The notes under the pieces are model-generated. The model ran no database searches, was not told where the DNA came from, and saw nothing but the letters and a program-made list of their open reading frames with translations. A program made the translations under genes and the position numbers. This document shows positions 11,500 through 25,100 of a stretch of DNA of 64,000 nt, one piece after another. This DNA is from Siphonodentalium dalli (lineage: Eukaryota > Mollusca > Scaphopoda > Gadilida > Siphonodentaliidae), in NCBI GenBank assembly GCA_032622095.1, contig CP136069.1, positions 201,486,690-201,550,689 on the forward strand. Direction: 5' to 3'. Position 1 is the first letter of the stretch. Each line of letters starts with the position of its first letter.

Positions 11500-12142
11500 T
11501 ACCGGGGTAAATATGCTAGTATACAACATTATGCGTAAATAGTACCGTACTGGACTTATTTAGTTTTGAAATGCGTTCATATTGAACCTATTTCGACCGC
11601 CAAATAGGTTCATATTGAGGATGTGGACCAGGAAAACAGGCTGTAGCGTTATACGATGGCCATGCATATGAACAATTTATATATATACAGGGACATCTGC
11701 TAGAAACAATTCAACAATCCGCTTATACTATTTGAACAACAGAGCCTATATCATGACATAAATCTCTACTGTGGCTACGTTCGATTATATCATATTCCAC
11801 CAATTCAAACCTTGGGAATTTTATGATGATCTGGCGGGAAACGTTATATTTATAATTAGTAACTGCGCCTTAATAATCAGTTTAACATAAGATGAATGCC
11901 TTAGCTCGATATTACATGATTTAGAAGACTTTTGTGAGTCAATTTGCTTTGAGTCGCTTACAATCATAACATTTATCCCGGATAATGAATCCACAAAATT
12001 GGCCGACTTCCACCTATACTGTGAAATACAGTATAAACAGTCTGTTAGTAGTAATTAAAACATATATAACATGCGTTATGTTTGCATTATACAGTTCCCA
12101 ATCATAACTGCAATATGTTACCAGGTTTTGAACTGGTGGCAT

Positions 12143-12167
12143 AGATAAGAAAAGATAAGATAAGATA
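12143..12167 (-). repeat. (TATCT)n tail, likely 3' end of the LINE remnant
   Basis: The plus strand reads AGATAAGAAAAGATAAGATAAG, so on the minus strand it is a TATCT-type tail following CCAATTAAAC. It lies about 800 bp downstream, in the same orientation, of the RT fragment at 12950-13132, which is the layout expected for a LINE 3' UTR and tail once the 12313-12737 insertion is removed. Confidence 0.45.
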
Positions 12168-12301
12168 GTTTAATTGGCAAAATATCCTTATAAGGACAGT
12201 ATGCATACATAATAACATATAATTGTACATTGTGTATTGACCATTATACTAGATGATATTAATAGAAGCTAATGTATAACATCAGTAAAGCTGAACGTGC
12301 A

Positions 12302-12748
12302 TAGGATCGTCTTGACTGCAGATGATCACAATTTTACTCTCATTTAGAATTTTAACAGTTATTAAACTATAGCATAATTTGTACACAACAATTAATTCTT
12401 AGTTAGAAATATTTTTTGTTATTTCTTCAATTATTTCTTAACTTAGAAAAAAATCTTGTAACAAGACAAAATAACAAGAAATATATCTTTCATTTGGGAA
12501 ACCATTTCCTTACTAAGAAAACAGTTTCTCAAATGAAACATTTATTTCTTAAATGTGTCTTGTTTCAAGATTATATGTATCTTATTTGAGGAAACTATCT
12601 CTTGTCTGGTGGGATTTTCTTAAATATCCTTAACGTAGCAAACTTGAGGGGTATATTTTCTCAAAATAAGATTTATTTTCTTAATATTTCTTGTTTCAAG
12701 TAATTATTTACTTATTATGACAGTATTTTTAGCAGTGTAGGATCGTCT
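12302..12748. mobile_element. AT-rich insertion flanked by an 11-bp direct repeat
   Basis: TAGGATCGTCT occurs at 12302-12312 and again at 12738-12748, bracketing about 425 bp. The inside is unusually rich in TTTCTTG, CAAGAAA and AAGAAAT words that form many short inverted repeats (for example CTTGTTTCAAG), and it ends in TTTTTAGCAGTG. This looks like a decayed non-autonomous DNA element with a target-site duplication. The termini match only weakly (ACTGC inside both ends), so the class is open. Confidence 0.45.
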
Positions 12749-12949
12749 CGTCTGTATTTATTCATTTATTTATGAAACGATGCGTCGATGCTCATAGCGT
12801 GCGGAGAACAATTTTCGGATCATATGACAAATTGATGTGCATGTATTTGAAATATTGTTTGATATCATTTTGACAGGCTGTTCAGTCCGGTTCATGCTTT
12901 CAAAGTCTGGGAACTGTATCTTCATAAGGTATATGATATAGTTTTATTA

Positions 12950-13132
12950 TATGAGTTCGAGACGTGGTGTGCGGTAAGCACTACATTCTAAACGAAAGTG
13001 GTTTTCGTCTTCAATAGCATCATCGGAACAAAATATACACAGTTTTTGTTCCAATTCCGTCGTCTGTTGAATGTCGCGTCCTTCTCCAATAGCCAATTTA
13101 TGATTTCTTATTCGCAGTCTAGTGAACACGAT
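12950..13132 (-). pseudogene. LINE (non-LTR retrotransposon) reverse transcriptase C-terminal fragment
   Basis: An open frame on the minus strand encodes FTRLRIRNHKLAIGEGR, then CIFCSDDAIEDENHFRLEC and SAYRTPR before a stop at 12947. The order R-x-R-x-x-x-H-x-L, C-x-x-C, E-D-E-x-H-F, C-x-x-Y-R is the typical C-terminal tail of LINE ORF2 proteins, with a zinc-knuckle-like C-x2-C...H...C. Only about 60 residues are recognisable. No catalytic RT motifs or endonuclease lie upstream, so it is a 5'-truncated, dead copy. It sits inside the cadherin intron in the same orientation as the gene. Confidence 0.7.
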
Positions 13133-13458
13133 TCTATTTGCCATTGATGTTGTGTGATCCATACATGCGTAGCCATAGTATATATCAATGGCATGATAAT
13201 CATATACCAGTACGCACATACTCTGTAATGATTTCATGAAACGATCCGAAACAACATAACAATTCAGCATGTTAACAATTATCCTCACACGTCATGTATG
13301 GACTTTATTCGCTTTGAAGTTGACTAGTTCGGTGGTAACTGATCATCCGATTACACGCGCCGAAGTATATGAATGGTACATACTTGACAGGTAAACCGTG
13401 TAGCTATATGCATGCAAAGGTAAAGAAAATAAGTAATTGAATTGAGAAATATAATCAC

Positions 13459-13602
13459 CTGAGTTCCAGGCGAATGGACTGGAACTGTCAGTTTTGCTGA
13501 AAGTTGTAAGAATTGCGTCGTTTTCTACATCCGATAAATTCAATGTGAACACGACATCGTTTTTCTTTGTCGACATAGCACTCACAGTGTTGCATATTTC
13601 AC
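13459..13602 (-). CDS. cadherin gene, internal exon A (most 5' exon visible)
   Basis: Internal exon of 144 bp (48 codons) of a transmembrane cadherin-like protein. The minus-strand acceptor reads CGATTTTCAG before 13602, and the donor is CTCAG|GTGATT after 13459. Both flanking introns are phase 1, so the exon is symmetric. It encodes the first half of a cadherin-type repeat: a hydrophobic strand (VVFTLNLSD), an acidic DVEND stretch where other repeats carry DxD, and SSPFAWNSG, which matches the usual F-x-hydrophobic...G block. NLS is a possible N-glycosylation site. The G at the donor joins GG of the next exon to give NSG|ASQIYATRDL, which continues the fold. The repeat starts before this exon, so upstream exons must exist. 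None is visible between 13603 and the 69-bp array. The cadherin assignment rests on the joined product; alone this exon would be ambiguous. Confidence 0.72.
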
Positions 13603-13937
13603 CTGAAAATCGAAACATTATGCAACGTCTACACAGATCGAGTATATTTAGGGGCCAAAACACGCTCGTTTTGCATAACATAAAACAAGACCGAACTCGA
13701 ATGACATGTTCAACAGAGACACTCAGAGAATATTTCTGGGTCTATCCCGCGAACATAAATACACGTACCATCATCATCATCATCATCATTGAATATAAAA
13801 TCCGATCAGTTATTGAGAGAAGATCAAGCAATGCATATTAATACATTTGAGAGGTTAAAAGTATAATTCCCTGTTGTGCTAGAACAGCTAGGATAATTGA
13901 CGATTTCACACCGAAACAAAGCTGATTGCCGTTTTAG
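13603..13937. other. intron sequence between exon A and the 69-bp array
   Basis: This is AT-rich unique sequence on the 5' side of exon A (minus sense). It holds a (CAT)7 microsatellite at 13769-13789. I see no further cadherin exon here: no open frame with an acceptor/donor pair continues the protein. Confidence 0.7.
13769..13789. repeat. (CAT)7 microsatellite
   Basis: Seven perfect CAT trinucleotides lie in the unique stretch between exon A and the large array. Confidence 0.92.
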
Positions 13938-16900
13938 CCATATAACCGACCACGCATGCCAGGAGGCATATTTTACGGATAGAGAGGCATGCTGTCCGGT
14001 TTAGATATATATAACCGATCACACATGCCAGGAGGTATATGTAACGGATAGAGAGGCATGCTGTGTGGTTTAGATATATATAACCGATCACGCATGCCAG
14101 GAGGCATATTTTACGGATAGAGAGGAATGACGTTCGGTTTAGATATATATAACCGGCCACGCATGCCAGGAGATATATGTTACGGATATAGAGGCATGCT
14201 GTATGGTTTAGATATATATAACCGGCCACACATGCCAGGAGGCATATTTTACGGATATAGAGGCATGCTGAATGGTTTAGATATATATAACCGGCCACGC
14301 ATGCCAGGAGGTATAATTTATGTAACGGATATTGAGGCATGGTGTCCGGTTTAGATATATATAACCGGCCACGCATGCCAGGATGCATATTTTACGGATA
14401 TAGAGGCATGGTGTCCGGTTTAGATATATATATAACCGGCCACGCATGTCAGGAGGTATATGTTACGGATAGAGAGGCATGCTGTCCGGTTTAGATATAT
14501 ATAACCGACCACGCATGCCAGGATGCATATTTTTCGGATATAGAGGCATGGTGTCCGGTTTAGATATATATATAACCGGCCACGCATGTCAGGAGGTATA
14601 TGTTACGGATAGAGAGGCATGCTGTATGGTTTAGATATATATAACAGGCCACGCATGCCAGGAGGCATATTTTAAGGATATAGAGGCATGGTGTCCGGTT
14701 TAGATATATATAACTGACCACGCATGCCAGGAGGCATATTTTACGGATATGGAGGCATGCTGTCCGGTTTACATATATATAACGGCCACGCATGCCAGGA
14801 GGCATATTTTACGGATATAGAGGCATGCTGTATGGTTTAGATATATATAACCGGCCACCCATGCCAGGAGGTATATGTTACGGATATAGAGGCATGGTGT
14901 CCGGCTTAGATATATATAACCGGCCACGCATGCCAGGAGGCATATTTTACGGATAAAGAGGCATGCTGTCCGGTTTATATATATATAACAGGACACGCAT
15001 GCCAGGAGGCATATTTTACGGATATAGAGGCATGCTGTCCGGTTTATATATATATAACCGACCACGCATGCCAGGAGGCATATTTTACGGATATAGAGGC
15101 ATGCTGTCCGGTTTAGATATTTATAACAGGCCACGCATGCCAGGAGGCATATTTTACGGATATAGAGGCATGCTGTCCGGTTTATATATATATAACCGAC
15201 CACGCATGCCAGGAGGCATATTTTACGGATATAGAGGCATGCTGTATGGTTTATATATATATAACCGGCCACGCATGCCAGGAGGCATATTTTACGGATA
15301 TAGAAGCATGCTGTATGGTTTAGACATATGTTACCGACCACGCATGCGAGGAGTTATATTTTACGGATATAGAGACATGCTGTCCGGTTTAGATATATAT
15401 AACCGGCCACGCATGCCAGGAGGTATATGTTGCGGATATAGAGGCATGCTGTGTGGTTTAGATATATATAACCGGCCACGCATGTCAGGAGTTATATGTT
15501 ACGGATATAGAGACATGCTGTCCGGTTTAGATATATATAACCGGCCACGCATGCCAGGAGGTATATGTTACGGATATAGAGGCATGCTGTCCGGTTTATA
15601 TACATATAACCGGCCACGCATGTCAGGAGGTATATGTTACGGATATAGAGACATGCTGTCCGGTTTAGAGATATATATATAACCGGCCACGCATGCCAGG
15701 AGGCATATTTTAAGGATATAGAGGCATGCTGTCCGGTTTAGAGATATATATATAACCGGCCACGCATGCCAGGAGGTATATGTTACGGATATAGAGGCAT
15801 GCTGTCCGGTTTAGATATATATAACCGGCCACGCATGCCAGGAGGCATATTTTACGGATAAAGAGGCATGCTGTCCGGTTTATATATATATAACAGGCCA
15901 CGCATGCCAGGAGGCATATTTTACGGATATAGAGGCATGCTGTCCGGTTTAGATATATATAACCGGCCACGCATGCCAGGAGGTATATGTTACGGATAGA
16001 GAGGCATGCTGTATGGTTTATATATATGTAACCGGCCACGCATGCGAGGAGGAATATTTCACGGATATAGAGCATGACGTTCGGTTTAGATATATATAAC
16101 CGGCCACGCATGCCAGGAGGTATATGTTTCGGATATAGAGACATGGTGTCCGGTTTAGATATATATATAACCGGCCACGCATGCCAGGGGGCATATGTTG
16201 CGGATAGAGAGGCATGATGTCCGGTTTATATATATATAACCGGCCACGCATGCCAGGAGGTATATGTTGCGGATAGAGAGGCATGCTGTGTGGTTTAGAT
16301 ATATATAACCGGCCACGCATGCCAGGAGGCATATTTTACGAATAGAGAGGCATGACGTTCGGTTTAGATATATATAACCGGCCACGCATGCCAGAAGGCA
16401 TATGTTACGGATATAGAGGCATGCTGTCCGGTTTATATATATATAACCGACCACGCATGCCAGGAGGTATATTTTAAGGATATAGAGGCATGCTGTCCGG
16501 TTTAGATATATATAACCGGCCACGCATGCCAGGAGGCATATGTTACGGATAAAGAGGCATGCTGTGTGGTTTAGATATATATAACCGGCCACGCATGCCA
16601 GGAGGCATATTTAACGGATATAGAGGCATGCTGTCCGGTTTAGATATATATAACCGGCCACGCATGCCAGGAGGCATATGTTACGGATAAAGAGGCATGC
16701 TGTGTGGTTTAGATATATATAACCGGCCACGCATGCCAGGAGGTATATGTTGCGGATAGAGAGGCATGCTGTGTGGTTTAGATATATATAACCGGCCACG
16801 CATGCCAGGAGGCATATTTAACGGATATAGAGGCATGCTGTATGGTTTAGATATATATAACAGGCCACGCATGCCAGGAGGCATATTTTAAGGATATAGA

Positions 16901-18970
16901 GGCATGGTGTCCGGTTTAGATATATATAACTGACCACGCATGCCAGGAGGCATATTTTACGGATATGGAGGCATGCTGTCCGGTTTACATATATATAACG
17001 GCCACGCATGCCAGGAGGCATATTTCACGGATATAGAGGCATGCTGTATGGTTTAGATTTATATAACCGGCCACGCATGCCAGGAGGCATATTTTACGGA
17101 TATAGAGGCATGCTGTATGGTTTAGATATATATAACCGGCCACGCATGCCAGGAGGTATATGTTACGGATATAGAGGCATGGTGTCCGGCTTAGATATAT
17201 ATAACCGGCCACGCATGCCAGGAGGCATATTTTACGGATATAGAGGCATGCTGTCCGGTTTATATATATATAACAGGCCACGCATGCCAGGAGGCATATT
17301 TTACGGATATAGAGGCATGCTGTCCGGTTTATATATATATAACCGACCACGCATGCCAGGAGGCATATTTTACGGATATAGAGGCATGCTGTCCGGTTTA
17401 GATATTTATAACAGGCCACGCATGCCAGGAGGCATATTTTACGGATATAGAGGCATGCTGTCCGGTTTATATATATATAACCGACCACGCATGCCAGGAG
17501 GCATATTTTACGGATATAGAGGCATGCTGTATGGTTTATATATATATAACCGGCCACGCATGCCAGGAGGCATATTTTACGGATATAGAAGCATGCTGTA
17601 TGGTTTAGATATATGTTACCGACCACGCATGCGAGGAGTTATATTTTACGGATATAGAGACATGCTGTCCGGTTTAGATATATATAACCGGCCACGCATG
17701 CCAGGAGGTATATGTTGCGGATATAGAGGCATGCTGTGTGGTTTAGATATATATAACCGGCCACGCATGTCAGGAGTTATATGTTACGGATATAGAGACA
17801 TGCTGTCCGGTTTAGATATATATAACCGGCCACGCATGCCAGGAGGTATATGTTACGGATATAGAGGCATGCTGTCCGGTTTAGATACATATAACCGGCC
17901 ACGCATGTCAGGAGGTATATGTTACGGATATAGAGACATGCTGTCCGGTTTAGAGATATATATATAACCGGCCACGCATGCCAGGAGGCATATTTTAAGG
18001 ATATAGAGGCATGCTGTCCGGTTTAGAGATATATATATAACTGGCCACGCATGCCAGGAGGTATATGTTACGGATATAGAGGCATGCTGTCCGGTTTAGA
18101 TATATATAACCGGCCACGCATGCCAGGAGGCATATTTTACGGATAAAGAGGCATGCTGTCCGGTTTATATATATATAACAGGCCACGCATGCCAGGAGGC
18201 ATATTTTACGGATATAGAGGCATGCTGTCCGGTTTAGATATATATAACCGGCCACGCATGCCAGGAGGCATATTTTACGGATATAGAGGCATGCTGTCCG
18301 GTTTATATATATATAACAGGCCACGCATGCCAGGAGGCATATTTTACGGATATAGAGGCATGCTGAATGGTTTAGATATATATAACCGGCCACGCATGCC
18401 AGGAGGTATATGTTACGGATATAGAGGCATGACGTCCGGTTTAGATATATATAACCGGCCACGCATGCCAGAAGGCATATTTTACGGATATAGAGGCATG
18501 CTGTCCGGTTTAGATATATATAACCGACCACGCATGCCAGGAGGTATATTTTACGGATATAGAGGCATGCTGTCCGGTTTAGATATATATAACCGGCCAC
18601 GCATGCCAGGAGGTATATGTTACGGATATAGAGGCATGCTGTTCGGTTTAGATATATATAACCGGCCACGCATGCCAGGAGGTATATGTTACGGATATAG
18701 AGGAATGCTGTCCGGTTTATATATATATAACCGGCACCGCATGCCAGGAGGCATATTTTACGGATATAGAGGCATGCTGTATGGTTTATATATATATAAC
18801 CGGCCACGCATGCCAGGAGGTATATGTTACGGATATAGAGGCATGCTGTATGGTTTAGATATATATAACCGGCCACGCATGGCAGGAGGTATATGTTATG
18901 GATATAGAGGCATGCTGTATGGTTTATATATATATAACCGGTCACGCATGTCAGGAGGTATATGTTACGG
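13938..18970. repeat. left diverged edge of the 69-bp array
   Basis: Units here are mostly of the GGCATATTTTACGG / TTTAGATATATA type with short TA tracts, many point changes, several AGAGAGG and AAAGAGG variants that create stops, and 1-bp losses. The composite block at 14560-16000 recurs at 16818-18300, offset 2216 bp at the start and 2285 bp after one extra unit. This edge resembles the right edge more than it resembles the core. Confidence 0.85.
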
Positions 18971-21900
18971 ATAGAGAGGCATGGTGTCCGGTTTAGATAT
19001 ATATAACCGGCCACGCATGCCAGGAGGTATATGTTACGGATATAGAGGCATGCTGTATGGTTTATATATATATAACCGACCACGCATGCCAGGAGGTATA
19101 TGTTACGGATATAGAGGCATGCTGTATGGTTTATATATATATAACCGGCCACGCATGCCAGGAGGTATATGTTACGGATATAGAGGCATGCTGTATGGTT
19201 TATATATATATATATAACCGACCACGCTTGCCAGGAGGTATATGTTACGGATATAGAGGCATGCTGTATGGTTTATATATATATAACCGGCCACGCATGC
19301 CAGGAGGTATATGTTACGGATATAGAGGCATGATGTCCGGTTTATATATATATAACCGGCCACGCATGCCAGGAGGTATATGTTACGGATATAGAGGCAT
19401 GATGTCCGGTTTATATATATATAACCGGCCACGCATGCCAGGAGGTATATGTTACGGATATAGAGGCATGCTGTATGGTTTATATATATATAACCGGCCA
19501 CGCATGCCAGGAGGTATATTTTACGGATATAGAGGCATGCTGTATGGTTTATATATATATAACCGGCCACGCATGGCAGGAGGTATATGTTATGGATATA
19601 GAGGCATGCTGTATGGTTTATATATATATAACCGGTCACGCATGTCAGGAGGTATATGTTACGGATAGAGAGGCATGGTGTCCGGTTTAGATATATATAA
19701 CCGGCCACGCATGCCAGGAGGTATATGTTACGGATATAGAGGCATGCTGTATGGTTTATATATATATAACCGACCACGCATGCCAGGAGGTATATGTTAC
19801 GGATATAGAGGCATGCTGTATGGTTTATATATATATAACCGGCCACGCATGCCAGGAGGTATATGTTACGGATATAGAGGCATGCTGTATGGTTTATATA
19901 TATATAACCGGCCACGCATGCCAGGAGGTATATGTTACGGATATAGAGGCATGCTGTATGGTTTATATATATATATATAACCGACCACGCTTGCCAGGAG
20001 GTATATGTTACGGATATAGAGGCATGCTGTATGGTTTATATATATATAACCGGCCACGCATGCCAGGAGGTATATGTTACGGATATAGAGGCATGATGTC
20101 CGGTTTATATATATATAACCGGCCACGCATGCCAGGAGGTATATGTTACGGATATAGAGGCATGATGTCCGGTTTATATATATATAACCGGCCACGCATG
20201 CCAGGAGGTATATGTTACGGATATAGAGGCATGCTGTATGGTTTATATATATATAACCGGCCACGCATGCCAGGAGGTATATTTTACGGATATAGAGGCA
20301 TGCTGTATGGTTTATATATATATAACCGGCCACGCATGCCAGGAGGTATATGTTACGGATATAGAGGCATGCTGTATGGTTTATATATATATAACCGGCC
20401 ACGCATGCCAGGAGGAATATTTTACGGATATAGAGCATGACGTTCGGTTTAGATATATATAACCGGCCACGCATGCCAGGAGGTATATGTTACGGATATA
20501 GAGGCATGCTGTATGGTTTATATATATATAACCGGCCACGCATGCCAGGAGGTATATTTTACGGATATAGAGGCATGCTGTATGGTTTATATATATATAA
20601 CCGACCACGCATGCCAGGAGGTATATGTTACGGATATAGAGGCATGCTGTATGGTTTATATATATATAACCGACCACGCATGCCAGGAGGTATATGTTAC
20701 GGATATAGAGGCATGCTGTATGGTTTATATATATATAACCGGCCACGCATGCCAGGAGGTATATGTTACGGATATAGAGGCATGCTGTATGGTTTATATA
20801 TATATATATAACCGACCACGCTTGCCAGGAGGTATATGTTACGGATATAGAGGCATGCTGTATGGTTTATATATATATAACCGGCCACGCATGCCAGGAG
20901 GTATATGTTACGGATATAGAGGCATGATGTCCGGTTTATATATATATAACCGGCCACGCATGCCAGGAGGTATATGTTACGGATATAGAGGCATGATGTC
21001 CGGTTTATATATATATAACCGGCCACGCATGCCAGGAGGTATATGTTACGGATATAGAGGCATGCTGTATGGTTTATATATATATAACCGGCCACGCATG
21101 CCAGGAGGTATATTTTACGGATATAGAGGCATGCTGTATGGTTTATATATATATAACCGGCCACGCATGGCAGGAGGTATATGTTATGGATATAGAGGCA
21201 TGCTGTATGGTTTATATATATATAACCGGTCACGCATGTCAGGAGGTATATGTTACGGATAGAGAGGCATGGTGTCCGGTTTAGATATATATAACCGGCC
21301 ACGCATGCCAGGAGGTATATGTTACGGATATAGAGGCATGCTGTATGGTTTATATATATATAACCGACCACGCATGCCAGGAGGTATATGTTACGGATAT
21401 AGAGGCATGCTGTATGGTTTATATATATATAACCGGCCACGCATGCCAGGAGGTATATGTTACGGATATAGAGGCATGCTGTATGGTTTATATATATATA
21501 ACCGGCCACGCATGCCAGGAGGTATATGTTACGGATATAGAGGCATGCTGTATGGTTTATATATATATATATAACCGACCACGCTTGCCAGGAGGTATAT
21601 GTTACGGATATAGAGGCATGCTGTATGGTTTATATATATATAACCGGCCACGCATGCCAGGAGGTATATGTTACGGATATAGAGGCATGATGTCCGGTTT
21701 ATATATATATAACCGGCCACGCATGCCAGGAGGTATATGTTACGGATATAGAGGCATGATGTCCGGTTTATATATATATAACCGGCCACGCATGCCAGGA
21801 GGTATATGTTACGGATATAGAGGCATGCTGTATGGTTTATATATATATAACCGGCCACGCATGCCAGGAGGTATATTTTACGGATATAGAGGCATGCTGT

Positions 21901-22116
21901 ATGGTTTATATATATATAACCGGCCACGCATGCCAGGAGGTATATTTTACGGATATAGAGGCATGCTGTATGGTTTATATATATATAACCGACCACGCAT
22001 GCCAGGAGGTATATGTTACGGATATAGAGGCATGCTGTATGGTTTATATATATATAACCGGCCACGCATGCCAGGAGGAATATTTTACGGATATAGAGCA
22101 TGACGTTCGGTTTAGA

Positions 22117-25100
22117 TATATATAACCGGCCACGCATGCCAGGAGGTATATGTTACGGATATAGAGGCATGCTGTATGGTTTATATATATATAACCGGCC
22201 ACGCATGCCAGGAGGTATATTTTACGGATATAGAGGCATGCTGTATGGTTTATATATATATAACCGACCACGCATGCCAGGAGGTATATGTTACGGATAT
22301 AGAGGCATGCTGTATGGTTTATATATATATAACCGACCACGCATGCCAGGAGGTATATGTTACGGATATAGAGGCATGCTGTATGGTTTATATATATATA
22401 ACCGGCCACGCATGCCAGGAGGTATATGTTACGGATATAGAGGCATGATGTCCGGTTTATATATATATAACCGGCCACGCATGCCAGGAGGTATATGTTA
22501 CGGACATAGAGGCATGCTGAATGGTTTATATATATATAACCGGCCACGCATGCCAGGAGGTATATGTTACGGATATAGAGGCATGATGTCCGGTTTATAT
22601 ATATATAACCGGCCACGCATGCCAGGAGGTATATGTTACGGATATAGAGGCATGATGTCCGGTTTATATATATATAACCGACCACGCATGCCAGGAGGTA
22701 TATGTTACGGATATAGAGGCATGATGTCCGGTTTATATATATATAACCGGCCACGCATGCCAGGAGGTATATTTTACGGATATAGAGGCATGCTGTAAGG
22801 TTTATATATATATAACTGACCACGCATGCCAGGAGGTATATTTTACGGATATAGAGGCATGCTGTATGGTTTATATATATATAACCGGCAACGCATGCCA
22901 GGAGGTATATGTTACGGATATAGAGGCATGCTGTATGGTTTATATATATATATAACCGACCACGCTTTCCAGGAGGTATATGTTACGGATATAGAGGCAT
23001 GCTGTATGGTTTATATATATATAACCGGCCACGCATGCCAGGAGGAATATTTTACGGATATAGAGCATGACGTTCGGTTTAGATATATATAACCGGCCAC
23101 GCATGCCAGGAGGTATATGTTACGGATATAGAGGCATGCTGTATGGTTTATATATATATAACCGACCACGCATGTCAGGAGGTATATTTTACGGATATAG
23201 AGGCATGCTGTATGGTTTATATATATATAACCGGCCACGCATGCCAGGAGGTATATGTTACGGATATAGAGGCATGCTGTATGGTTTATATATATATAAC
23301 CGGCCACGCATGCCAGGAGGTATATTTTACGGATATAGAGGCATGCTGTATGGTTTATATATATATAACCGACCACGCATGCCAGGAGGTATATGTTACG
23401 GATATAGAGGCATGCTGTATGGTTTATATATATATAACCGACCACGCATGCCAGGAGGTATATGTTACGGATATAGAGGCATGCTGTATGGTTTATATAT
23501 ATAACCGGCCACGCATGCCAGGAGGTATATGTTACGGATATAGAGGCATGATGTCCGGTTTATATATATATAACCGGCCACGCATGCCAGGAGGTATATG
23601 TTACGGATATAGAGGCATGCTGAATGGTTTATATATATATAACCGGCCACGCATGCCAGGAGTTATATGGTACGGATATAGAGGCATGATGTCCGGTTTA
23701 TATATATATAACCGGCCACGCATGCCAGGAGGTATATGTTACGGATATAGAGGCATGATGTCCGGTTTATATATATATAACCGACCACGCATGCCAGGAG
23801 GTATATGTTACGGATATAGAGGCATGATGTCCGGTTTATATATATATAACCGGCCACGCATGCCAGGAGGTATATTTCACGGATATAGAGGCATGCTGTA
23901 TGGTTTATATATATATAACCGACCACGCATGCCAGGAGGTATATTTTACGGATATAGAGGCATGCTGTATGGTTTATATATATATAACCGGCCACGCATG
24001 CCAGGAGGTATATGTTACGGATATAGAGGCATGCTGTATGGTTTATATATATATATAACCGACCACGCATGCCAGGAGGTATATGTTACGGATATAGAGG
24101 CATGCTGTATGGTTTATATATATATAACCGACCACGCATGCCAGGAGGTATATGTTACGGATATAGAGGCAAGCTGTATGGTTTATATATATATAACCGA
24201 CCACGCATGCCAGGAGGTATATTTTAAGGATATAGAGGCATGCTGTATGGTTTATATATATATAACCGGCCACGCATGCCAGGAGGTATATGTTACGGAT
24301 ATAGAGGCATGCTGTATGGTTTATATATATATATAACCGACCACGCATGCCAGGAGGTATATGTTACGGATATAGAGGCATGCTGTATGGTTTATATATA
24401 TATAACCGACCACGCATGCCAGGAGGTATATGTTACGGATATAGAGGCATGCTGTATGGTTTATATATATATAACCGACCACGCATGCCAGGAGGTATAT
24501 GTTACGGATATAGAGGCATGATGTCCGGTTTATATATATATAACCGGCCACGCATGCCAGGAGGTATATGTTACGGATATAGAGGCATGCTGTGTGGTTT
24601 ATATATATATAACCGACCACGCATGCCAGGAGGTATATGTTACGGATATAGAGGCATGATGTCCGGTTTATATATATATAACCGGCCACGCATGCCAGGA
24701 GGTATATGTTACGGATATAGAGGCATGATGTCCGGTTTATATATATATAACCGGCCACGCATGCCAGGAGGTATATGTTACGGATATAGAGGCATGCTGT
24801 ATGGTTTAGATATATATAACCGACCACCCATGCCAGGAGGTATATGTTACGGATATAGAGGCATGCTGTATGGTTTATATATATATAACCGGCCACGCAT
24901 GTCAGGAGGTATATGTTACGGATATAGAGGCATGCTGTGTGGTTTATATATATATAACCGGCCACGCATGCCAGGAGGTATATGTTACGGATATAGAGGC
25001 ATGCTGTGTGGTTTATATATATATAACCGGCCACGCATGCCAGGAGGTATATGTTACGGATATAGAGGCATGCTGTGTGGTTTAGATATATATAACCGAC

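Larger units (their letters stand above)
10634..13458 (-). other. cadherin intron A-B (phase 1) with mobile-element debris
   Basis: This 2825-bp intron runs from donor GTGATT to acceptor TTTTCAG. It is a patchwork of an inverted-repeat element (11151-11499), two retroelement-type tails (about 11129-11146 and 12143-12167), an AT-rich insertion (12313-12737) and a LINE RT fragment (12950-13132). The rest (10640-11070, 11550-12140) is AT-rich with no recognised feature. Confidence 0.72.

Noticed and set aside
13603-13681. Upstream part of the open frame containing exon A
   Set aside because: It lies before a good acceptor (TTTTCAG) and has no cadherin-like sequence, so it is intron.
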